A stretch of 64,000 nt of DNA, taken from assembly GCA_964437335.1 (NCBI GenBank), contig CAYTGL010000006.1, positions 1 through 64,000 of the forward strand. Direction: 5' to 3'. Shown here one piece after another: positions 57,483 to 64,000 of this stretch; within the stretch, counting starts at the first letter, position 1, and every line of letters starts with the position of its first letter. The notes below the pieces were generated by a model that was given only the letters and a program-made list of their open reading frames with translations, did no database searches and had not been told where the DNA came from. Origin of the DNA: JAITWN01 sp964437335. GTDB taxonomy: Bacteria > Pseudomonadota > Gammaproteobacteria > SZUA-140. The translations under genes were made by a program, and so were the position numbers.

Positions 57483-58505
57483 TCAGACGACGCCCGCTCG
57501 CAACATGTCATGCATGTTCAACGCCCCGATCAGCCGGCCTTCACCATCAACGACCGGCAGGGCGTTGATGCCGTGCTGCTCCATCATCTTGAGCGCTTCC
57601 GCCGCGAGCAGGTCGGGCGTGATCGACTTGCAATTGCGCGTCATGACGTCGCCGACCACGGCGACATGCACATCGATGCGCCGGTCGAGTATCCGGCGCA
57701 GATCGCCGTCGGTGAAAATGCCGTCGAGCCTGTTCGCGTCATCGACGATTGCGGTCATACCCAGATTTTTGCGCGTCATCTCGACCAGTGCCTCGCTGAC
57801 CGGGACGCCGGCGCGCACCTTGGGCACCGCATCACCGGTATGCATGATGTCCCGTATCAGCAGCAGCAGACGCCTGCCGAGTCGCCCGGCCGGATGGGAG
57901 CGGGCGAAATCCTCGGCGGTGAAGCCGCGCGCCTCGAGCAGCGACACGGCCAGCGCATCGCCCATGACCAGCGTCGCCGTGGTGCTCGAAGTCGGCGCCA
58001 GCCCCAGCGGACAGGCCTCATGTTCGACGCTGACGTCGATATTGACCTCGGCGGCGCGCGCCAGCGTCGAATCGGCGTTGCCGGTCAGCGCAATCAGCGG
58101 GACGCCGAGGCGCTTGATCAGCGGCAGGATCGTCAGCAGTTCGTCGGTCTCACCGGAATTGGAGATCGCGAGCACGACATCACGTGCGGTGATCATGCCA
58201 AGGTCGCCGTGACTCGCCTCGCCGGGATGGACGAAGAATGCCGGGCTGCCGGTGCTCGCAAGCGTCGCGGCGATCTTGCCGCCGATATGCCCGGACTTGC
58301 CCATGCCGAGCACTACGATGCGGCCATCACAGGCGATCATGTAGCGGCAAGCGGCGACGAAAGCATCTCCGATCCGGGCGGCGAGCGCGTGCACGGCCGC
58401 AGCTTCGGTCTCAATGACCGCGACACCGAGTTGCTTCAGTTGCCGCTCATCGAAGGTGTTGCCGTCCCGTGGACCGGCAGCTGGTGATTTTGTATGCGGC
58501 GTCAT
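57483..58505 (-). CDS. kdsD: Arabinose-5-phosphate isomerase KdsD
   Basis: Converts ribulose-5-phosphate to arabinose-5-phosphate for KDO synthesis. 340 residues from the ATG at 58505: SIS domain (RIVVLGMGKSGHIGGKIAAT; FFVHPGEASHGDLGMI) and two CBS domains (about 205-335). The frame is open upstream to 58550, but that part overlaps the yrbG remnant. In E. coli yrbG stands directly upstream; here only a fragment is left. Confidence 0.95.
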   Translation of the reverse strand: MTPHTKSPAAGPRDGNTFDERQLKQLGVAVIETEAAAVHALAARIGDAFVAACRYMIACDGRIVVLGMGKSGHIGGKIAATLASTGSPAFFVHPGEASHGDLGMITARDVVLAISNSGETDELLTILPLIKRLGVPLIALTGNADSTLARAAEVNIDVSVEHEACPLGLAPTSSTTATLVMGDALAVSLLEARGFTAEDFARSHPAGRLGRRLLLLIRDIMHTGDAVPKVRAGVPVSEALVEMTRKNLGMTAIVDDANRLDGIFTDGDLRRILDRRIDVHVAVVGDVMTRNCKSITPDLLAAEALKMMEQHGINALPVVDGEGRLIGALNMHDMLRAGVV

Positions 58506-58509
58506 GTCG

Positions 58510-58677
58510 TCATCCGTCTGAAGCCTGATAGGGATCCCGCTCCAGCACACCAGGCGCGATCAGGGCCGGCCTCCCGAGGACCGCGAGCAAATTGAACATA
58601 TTTGACCCGATTACATTGCCAATGGCAATGTCATGTTCTTTATTGAGCACGCCGGCGACCGTGGCAAGGCATCCATT
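58510..58677 (-). pseudogene. yrbG: Remnant of a YrbG/CaxA-type sodium/calcium exchanger gene
   Basis: Right after the ubiA stop, and in the ubiA frame, the minus strand reads LATVAGVLNKEHDIAIGN followed by VIGSNMFNLLAVLGRPALI and APGVLERDPY, then a TGA at 58512-58510. This matches the second alpha-repeat of CaCA exchangers (E. coli YrbG: LATAIAGVRKGENDIAVGN, then IIGANIFN). Only about 50 codons remain and there is no start. Position directly before kdsD is that of yrbG in enterobacteria. It therefore reads as the end of a gene whose first part was deleted, now joined to ubiA. Confidence 0.8.
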
Positions 58678-59550
58678 CTATAGATAGTGCAGCACGATGC
58701 CGGCGAATATCGCGGCGCCGAACCAGTTGTTGTTCAGGAAGGCGCGGAAGCAGGCGCCGGGCTCGCGGCGGCGGATCAGGTATTGCTGGTAGATGGCGAG
58801 GCCCGCGGCGGTGAGCAGACCGAGGGTCCAGGCGCCGCCGAGTTCGAGGCGGTTGCCGGCGATCAGCAGGACGACGAACAGCAGGCCCTGGATCAGGCCG
58901 ATGATCAGGCGATCCTGTTCGCCGAACAGGATCGCGGTCGATCTTACGCCGATGCGGATGTCATCGTCGCGATCGACCATCGCGTACATCGTGTCGTAGG
59001 CGGTCGTCCACAGCACGGTCGCGATGTAGATCAGCCAGGCATCCTGCGGGATCGTACCGGTCTGCGCGGCGAAGGCCATCGGCACCGACCACGCGAAGGC
59101 CATGCCGAGATGGATCTGGGGCAGATAGGTGTAACGCTTCATGAACGGGTATGTCACGGCCAGCGCAATGGCGACGAAAGAGAGCAGGATGGTCAGCGTG
59201 TTCAGCGTCAGCACCAGCAGGAATGCGATCAGACACAGCATGACGAACAGAATCAGCGCCTCGCGGTTTGTGACTTCGCCACGAGCGAACGGGCGCCCTC
59301 TGGTACGGGCGACGTGCCTGTCGATATGGCGGTCAGCAAAGTCGTTAATGACGCATCCGGCCGAGCGCATCAGGAAGACACCCAGCACGAACACGGTCAG
59401 GACCCATCCGTTCGGAACGCCTTCAGCGGCGATCCACAGCGCCCACAGCGCAGGCCATATCAGCAGCAAGGTGCCTATCGGACGCTCGATACGCATCAAT
59501 CGCGCATAGACGCGCGCGCGTTCCGTCAGCCTGGCACGATCGATCGTCAT
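58678..59550 (-). CDS. ubiA: 4-hydroxybenzoate polyprenyltransferase UbiA
   Basis: Integral membrane enzyme that attaches the polyprenyl tail to 4-hydroxybenzoate in ubiquinone synthesis. 290 residues, about eight helices. The first Asp-rich motif is CVINDFADRHIDRHV; the second is in YDTMYAMVDRDDDIRIG. RIERPIGTLLLIWPALWALW is the usual N-terminal helix. Overlaps ubiC by 4 nt. Confidence 0.95.
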   Translation of the reverse strand: MTIDRARLTERARVYARLMRIERPIGTLLLIWPALWALWIAAEGVPNGWVLTVFVLGVFLMRSAGCVINDFADRHIDRHVARTRGRPFARGEVTNREALILFVMLCLIAFLLVLTLNTLTILLSFVAIALAVTYPFMKRYTYLPQIHLGMAFAWSVPMAFAAQTGTIPQDAWLIYIATVLWTTAYDTMYAMVDRDDDIRIGVRSTAILFGEQDRLIIGLIQGLLFVVLLIAGNRLELGGAWTLGLLTAAGLAIYQQYLIRRREPGACFRAFLNNNWFGAAIFAGIVLHYL

Positions 59551-60098
59551 AGGTGGCGCCGGAGAATGCCAGGCAGGAAGATCTCGTTGACGAGCAGGGG
59601 ATGGCCGTCAATCATGAATACCGAACGCCGTCCCCAGATGGCGGCGCGCCCGCGATCGACGGCCATGGCATGCAGCTCATGGCCGGGTTCGATGCGGGCT
59701 ATTTCCATGTCACCGCGCACGATGCGATGATCCGAGAACAGTATCTCGCCGAGCGGGCGATTGCCGAGATGCGCGAAGCGCCGGCGGGCGCCTTTTAATG
59801 TCTCTTCCGGCATGATCGTACGGGCATGGACGACCGCTCGCGTAGCGCACAGCAATCGCACCTCACGCACCAGCGCCCAGGCGTGGTCGGGAAGGTTCAG
59901 CGCCGCGCGCTCGCTCGGCAGCGGCCGACGCCGGCGTTGCCCGATGACGCGGACACTGAACGCTGCACCGCACATGGTGCGCAGGCGGCGAGTCAGGGAA
60001 TCCGTATCGATGAGCCAGGAGGCGAGCTCCGGTGGCAATTCGCCGCGCGGCATGGCGCGCGCCGGCCGCCAGTCCGGCTCCCTTCGAGATTTGAACAA
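59547..60098 (-). CDS. ubiC: Chorismate pyruvate-lyase UbiC
   Basis: Cleaves chorismate to 4-hydroxybenzoate and pyruvate, the first step of ubiquinone synthesis. Family pattern: ELASWLIDTDSLTRRL, LCATRAVVHARTIMPEE, RRFAHLGNRPLGEILFSD, RRSVFMIDGHPLLVNEIFLP. The start is unsure: conserved residues begin before the ATG at 60053, so I chose the TTG at 60098, with GGGAG about 13 nt upstream, giving 183 residues. The frame continues to 60161, overlapping recG. Basic (Arg-rich) overall. Confidence 0.87.
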   Translation of the reverse strand: MFKSRREPDWRPARAMPRGELPPELASWLIDTDSLTRRLRTMCGAAFSVRVIGQRRRRPLPSERAALNLPDHAWALVREVRLLCATRAVVHARTIMPEETLKGARRRFAHLGNRPLGEILFSDHRIVRGDMEIARIEPGHELHAMAVDRGRAAIWGRRSVFMIDGHPLLVNEIFLPGILRRHL

Positions 60099-60132
60099 TC
60101 TGTATCGCAAGCTCCCGGCCCGAATTTGAATC

Positions 60133-62226
60133 CTAGACCACGCTGTATTGCGGACGGCCATCGAACCAGCGCTTCATGATCGATGTCGCCGCATCAGGAA
60201 ATCGCGCCAGTAATGCGGTGGCCGCTTCGCTGACCGGCGCAATAAGTTCGCTATCGCGCTGCAGCTCGGCGACACGCAGACGCATCAGGCCGGCCTGGCG
60301 TACGCCGAGGAGTTCGCCCGGCCCGCGCATATCGAGGTCGCGCCGCGCGATCTCGAACCCGTCGGCGGTCTCGCGCAGCACCGCGAGGCGCGCCCGGGCG
60401 CGCGCGGACAACGGGCTATGATACATCAATACGCACGCGCTTTTTTCACTGCCGCGCCCGACCCGGCCGCGCAACTGGTGGATCTGGGCGAGACCCAGCC
60501 GTTCGGCGTTCTCGATAATCATCAGACTCGCGTTCGGCACGTCGACGCCGACCTCGATGACCGTGGTCGCGACCAGCAGATCGATATTGCCCGACTTGAA
60601 TTCGGCCATGACCGACTCCTTTTCCGCCGGCTTGAGTCGGCCGTGCACCAGTCCCACCCGCAACTCGGGCAGGGTCTCTGCGAGATGCGCGGCGGTATCG
60701 ATCGCGGCCTGGCATTGCAGCAGCTCCGATTCCTCGATCAGAGTGCAGACCCAGTAGGCCTGGCGTTTCTCGACACACTCGCCCCGGACCCGCTGCAGGA
60801 CCTCATCCCGTCGGCTGTCGGGGACGACAACGGTCGTTACCGGCTGGCGTCCCGGCGGCAGTTCATCGATGATCGAGCAATCGAGATCAGCGTAGGCGGT
60901 CATCATCAAGGTGCGCGGTATCGGCGTTGCAGTCATGATCAACTGATGCGGATAGCGGCCATGCCGGCGTCCTTTTTCACGCAGGGCCAGACGCTGATGC
61001 ACGCCGAAGCGATGCTGCTCATCGACAATGACGAGCCCGAGCGAGGAGAACTCGACTTCCTGCTGAAACAGCGCGTGGGTGCCGACCGCCACCTGCATCG
61101 CGCCCGACTTCAGCGCATCGAGCGCATGCTGCCGCACCTTGCCTTTACTCTTGCCGGCCAGCCAGCCGACCTCGACGCCGAGCGGTCTCAGCCAGTCATC
61201 GACGTTGCGGTAATGTTGCTCCGCGAGCAGCTCGGTCGGCGCCATGATCGCGGACTGATAACCCGCCTCGACCGCGATCAGCAGCGCGGCCGCGGCGACT
61301 ACAGTCTTGCCGGAACCGACATCTCCCTGCACCAGGCGCTGCATCGGATGCTCCCGGCGCAGATCCTGCTCGATATCGGCGATGACGCGATGTTGCGCCG
61401 CCGTGAGTTCGAACGGCAAGCCGCTGATGAATCGCCGGCCCAGCTTTCCGGTAGCCGCCAGTACCGGCGCACGATGACGCGCGACTTCGGTATGCAGTGC
61501 GCGCATGCCGAGCTGGTGGGCCAGCAGTTCCTCGAAGGCAAGGCGCTTGCGCATGGGATGTAATCCATCGGCAAGCGCGTCGGCGGGCGCCTCCGGCGGC
61601 GGCCGATGGAGATAAAGCAACGCGTCACGCAGGGAAGCCAGGTGGTAGCGGGATTGCAGTTCGGGCGGCAGCAGCTCGGGTACAAAGTTCTCGCCGTCAG
61701 GGCCGCCGAGACGGTCCACCACCCGCGAGATCAGCGATCGCAGCGTCGTCTGGTGCAGCCCGGCGGTCGCCGGATAGACCGGTGTCAGCGCCGGCGCCTC
61801 GTCGACCGTATCATCGCCGATGAGCCGATACTCGGGATGGATGATCTCAAGGGTATCACCCGCGCCCCTGACCTCGCCGTAACAGCGCAGTCGGAGTCCT
61901 TTCGTGAAGCTCTCGCGCTGCCGCGCCGTGAAGTGAAAAAATCGCAATAACAGCGCACCGGTTCCATCGCTGAGATAGACCAGCAACATCCGGCGGCGCC
62001 CGGCCCGGACCTGGGCAAGCTGCACGATCCCCTCGACCACCGCCTCGGCGCCGGGTCGCAAGGAACCGATCGGCACGATGCGAGTCCGGTCCTGGTAACG
62101 TGCGGGAAGATGCAGCAGTAGATCCTGGAGCGTCCGGATATCAAGCCGCGCGAGTATCTCGGCGAGACGGGGACCGACCCCCTTCAGGCCGGAAACCGGC
62201 GACGATGGCGCGAGTTGCGCACACAC
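60133..62226 (-). CDS. recG: ATP-dependent DNA helicase RecG
   Basis: Branch-migrating helicase acting on stalled forks and Holliday junctions. 697 residues: wedge/OB domain (about 1-150), helicase motif I VQGDVGSGKTVVAAAALL, motif II IVDEQHRFGVHQR, motif III TATPIPRTLMMT, motif VI QLRGRVGRG, and the C-terminal TRG-type motif. It follows ridA directly (adjacent start and stop codons), in the conserved spoT-ridA-recG order. Confidence 0.96.
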   Translation of the reverse strand: MCAQLAPSSPVSGLKGVGPRLAEILARLDIRTLQDLLLHLPARYQDRTRIVPIGSLRPGAEAVVEGIVQLAQVRAGRRRMLLVYLSDGTGALLLRFFHFTARQRESFTKGLRLRCYGEVRGAGDTLEIIHPEYRLIGDDTVDEAPALTPVYPATAGLHQTTLRSLISRVVDRLGGPDGENFVPELLPPELQSRYHLASLRDALLYLHRPPPEAPADALADGLHPMRKRLAFEELLAHQLGMRALHTEVARHRAPVLAATGKLGRRFISGLPFELTAAQHRVIADIEQDLRREHPMQRLVQGDVGSGKTVVAAAALLIAVEAGYQSAIMAPTELLAEQHYRNVDDWLRPLGVEVGWLAGKSKGKVRQHALDALKSGAMQVAVGTHALFQQEVEFSSLGLVIVDEQHRFGVHQRLALREKGRRHGRYPHQLIMTATPIPRTLMMTAYADLDCSIIDELPPGRQPVTTVVVPDSRRDEVLQRVRGECVEKRQAYWVCTLIEESELLQCQAAIDTAAHLAETLPELRVGLVHGRLKPAEKESVMAEFKSGNIDLLVATTVIEVGVDVPNASLMIIENAERLGLAQIHQLRGRVGRGSEKSACVLMYHSPLSARARARLAVLRETADGFEIARRDLDMRGPGELLGVRQAGLMRLRVAELQRDSELIAPVSEAATALLARFPDAATSIMKRWFDGRPQYSVV

Positions 62227-62619
62227 TCAACTCCCCCGCCGCAGGTGCATGACGCCGTCGGCCTCGATGACGGCGCCTTTCGGCAGCGCCGCAACCTGGA
62301 CCGCAGCGCGGGCGGGGTAAGGGGCGGCGAAATAACGGCCCATGACCTCATTGACGACCGGGAAGTGGACGAGGTCGGTCAGATAGATATTGAGCTTGAC
62401 GACATCGGCAAGCGAGCCGCCCGCGGCGCGCGCAACCTCACCGAGGTTTTCGAATACCTGAACCGCCTGCGCCTCGAAATCACCGTCGACGAGCCGCATT
62501 GTTCGCGGGTCTAGCGGGATCTGGCCGGAAAGCCACACTGTTGTGCCGATCTTCACCGCCTGGGAGTATGTCCCGATCGCGGCCGGCGCCCGGTCAGTAT
62601 TGATGATCTCCCTGTCCAA
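62227..62619 (-). CDS. ridA: Enamine/imine deaminase RidA
   Basis: Hydrolyses reactive enamine intermediates of PLP enzymes. 130 residues with family segments APAAIGTYSQAVKIGTTVWL, SGQIPLDP, and the C-terminal YPARAAVQVAALPKGAVIE, whose Arg binds the substrate carboxylate. 33 nt after spoT. Confidence 0.94.
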   Translation of the reverse strand: MDREIINTDRAPAAIGTYSQAVKIGTTVWLSGQIPLDPRTMRLVDGDFEAQAVQVFENLGEVARAAGGSLADVVKLNIYLTDLVHFPVVNEVMGRYFAAPYPARAAVQVAALPKGAVIEADGVMHLRRGS

Positions 62620-62652
62620 CGCTCCCCCTGGTATTGGAACGAATCGCGGTTC

Positions 62653-64000
62653 TCAAGCCCGCTTGCGATAGATCTTCGCGACATTCTCGATCGTGCGGAT
62701 GCGCCGCATCACACGGGCGAGATGCACACGGTTATGCACCGCGATATTGAAGATAATTGTACTGTATTTCCCGTCGTGTTCGTCTATCGTCACATTATTG
62801 ATGTTGACGTCCATGGCGGCGATCGCCGCCGCGACGGTCGCGAGCACGCCGCGGCGGTTGAGCGCGTCGACGCGGATTTCGACCGGGAACTCGCCTTCAA
62901 TGCTGGTCTCCCACTGCACGTCGATCCACTTCTCGGGCTGGTTGCGGAACTCCTTGACGTTCTTGCATGATTCGGCATGAATGACAACGCCGCGTCCAGA
63001 CGAAACGAAACCCTGGATCGGGTCGCCGGGTATCGGATTGCAGCATTTTGCGAAGGTCACGACCATGCCTTCGGTGCCGGTGATCGCAAGCGGCCGCAAC
63101 GCGTCCTTCGAGCCACCGAGCCAGGCCGGCATGTAGCGGGAAAACACCTGCTTGATCCCGCGCGTGCGTGATGCCGGTTCGCCCTTGCCCGCTTGCGCCT
63201 CGAGCAGTCGCCTGACGACCAGCGGCGCGAGCCGGTTGCCAAGCCCGATGTCATCGTAGAGCTGCTCGACGTTACGGCACTTGAACTCGGCCAGCAGGAT
63301 CTCGACGTCATGGGCGTCGAGATCCTGCACCGACTTCGAGCAGGCGTTGACCAGCGCCTGATCGAGCAATCGCCTGCCAAGCTCCACCGACTCGTCGCGC
63401 TTGAGATTCTTCATGTAATTCCGGATCGTCGCGCGCGCCTTGCCGGTGACTACGAAATTGAGCCAGACGGGGTTTGGACGCGCGCCTGGCGAGGTGATGA
63501 TCTCGACGGTCTCCCCGCTCTGCAGGGTCGTCGACAGCGGCGCGAGGCGGCGGTCGATCTTGACCGCAACGCAGGTGTTGCCGATATCGGTATGTACCGC
63601 GTAGGCGAAGTCGACCGGCGTCGCGCCACGCGGCAACTCCATGATGCGCCCGCGCGGCGTGAAGACGTAGACCTCGTCGGGGAACAGGTCGATCCTGACG
63701 TTCTCGAGAAACTCGAGCGAGTTACCGGCGTTCTTCTGGATCTCGAGCAGACCGCTCATCCAGTCGCGGACGCGTTTCTGTGCGCCGCTGCTCGCGGCAA
63801 TGCTGTCACCGAGCTTGTACAGCCAGTGCGCGGCGACGCCGGCCTCGGCGACCTTCTCCATGTCCTCCGAGCGGATCTGCACCTCGATATGAACGCCGAA
63901 CGGGCCGAACAGCACCGTGTGCAGCGACTGGTATCCATTGGCCTTCGGGATCGCAATATAGTCCTTGAACTTGCCGGGCACCGGCTTGTAGAGATTGTGC
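62653..64000 (-). CDS. spoT: (p)ppGpp synthetase/hydrolase SpoT (C-terminal part)
   Basis: Bifunctional alarmone enzyme. The visible 448 codons read HNLYKPVPGKFKDYIA at the window edge (end of the synthetase domain, with GYQSLHTVLFGPFGVHIEVQ). A TGS domain (EVYVFTPRGRIMELPRGATP), helical and zinc-finger-like domains (TFAKCCNPIPGDPIQGF) and a C-terminal ACT domain (LNRRGVLATVAAAIAAMDVN) follow. The HD hydrolase domain and most of the synthetase domain lie beyond the window. I call it SpoT rather than RelA because of the downstream ridA-recG. Confidence 0.95.
   Translation of the reverse strand, partial: HNLYKPVPGKFKDYIAIPKANGYQSLHTVLFGPFGVHIEVQIRSEDMEKVAEAGVAAHWLYKLGDSIAASSGAQKRVRDWMSGLLEIQKNAGNSLEFLENVRIDLFPDEVYVFTPRGRIMELPRGATPVDFAYAVHTDIGNTCVAVKIDRRLAPLSTTLQSGETVEIITSPGARPNPVWLNFVVTGKARATIRNYMKNLKRDESVELGRRLLDQALVNACSKSVQDLDAHDVEILLAEFKCRNVEQLYDDIGLGNRLAPLVVRRLLEAQAGKGEPASRTRGIKQVFSRYMPAWLGGSKDALRPLAITGTEGMVVTFAKCCNPIPGDPIQGFVSSGRGVVIHAESCKNVKEFRNQPEKWIDVQWETSIEGEFPVEIRVDALNRRGVLATVAAAIAAMDVNINNVTIDEHDGKYSTIIFNIAVHNRVHLARVMRRIRTIENVAKIYRKRA

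Noticed and set aside
58614..58630. Perfect 17-nt palindrome CATTGCCAATGGCAATG, possible operator before kdsD
   Set aside because: On the minus strand it falls within the exchanger remnant and is explained by the codons for I-A-I-G-N, so it is better seen as chance within former coding sequence.
1..64000. tRNA, rRNA, CRISPR array, insertion sequence or prophage
   Set aside because: No cloverleaf with a GGTTCGAATCC-type T arm, no regularly spaced repeats and no transposase, integrase or phage structural gene were seen on reading both strands; a covariance search would be needed to exclude small RNAs.

Overview
The window is GC-rich, densely packed gammaproteobacterial chromosome. The evidence is gene order: rpsU-yqeY-dnaG-rpoD at the left edge, pilT divergent from yggS-proC-yggT, a kdsD-kdsC-lptC-lptA-lptB-rpoN-ptsN-rapZ block, and spoT-ridA-recG at the right edge. 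Genes for an outer membrane (lptABC, kdsCD), ubiquinone synthesis (ubiC, ubiA), type IV pili (pilT), two enzyme I paralogues and many c-type cytochromes point to a free-living respiring organism. The lineage cannot be fixed further from the sequence. A run of 10 N inside pilT shows this is a draft or metagenomic assembly. No rRNA, tRNA, CRISPR array, transposase or phage gene was found.

Left part (1-14.9 kb): the macromolecular synthesis operon, an ECF sigma/anti-sigma pair, ptsP and rppH, a HAD phosphatase followed by a FecCD/BtuC-type permease and its ATPase, pilT, then yggS-proC-yggT.

Middle-left accessory block (15-22.6 kb): a large secreted beta-propeller protein, a dynamin-like GTPase, a 40-residue membrane protein with its own terminator, and a two-gene unit in which a MotA/TolQ/ExbB-type channel precedes a MotB-like helix fused to a periplasmic von Willebrand A domain. 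That pair looks like an ion-driven motor with an unusual output domain.

Respiratory accessory region (22.7-41.5 kb): about 27 genes, mostly on the minus strand, built round a divergent cbb3-type oxidase. CcoN keeps all haem and CuB histidines and the active-site tyrosine. CcoO carries one haem c and a roughly 100-residue extra domain. No CcoP is present. Around them are CcoQ-, CcoS-, CcoG- and FixH-like proteins, two stand-alone four-helix proteins that match only the C-terminal third of CcoN, two membrane-anchored monohaem cytochromes c, a dihaem cytochrome c4-like protein, a thioredoxin-fold lipoprotein, a cysteine-free FGE-fold protein, an MFS/spermidine-synthase-like fusion and several membrane microproteins of 26-50 residues with strong ribosome binding sites. 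Internal promoters and hairpins divide it into several transcripts. This region is the best candidate for an undescribed system.

Right part (42.2-64 kb): a polytopic membrane protein whose 3' end contains a REP-like palindrome, mutM, a Gld-type ABC exporter set (ATPase, permease, GldG-like, DUF4340), a regulatory phosphotransferase set (enzyme I, HPr, IIA-Man, rapZ, hprK, IIA-Ntr) joined to rpoN, the lptBAC-kdsCD block, ubiA-ubiC and recG-ridA-spoT. Compared with the familiar enterobacterial order, hpf is missing between rpoN and ptsN, and the sodium/calcium exchanger gene yrbG upstream of kdsD survives only as an in-frame fragment of about 50 codons.
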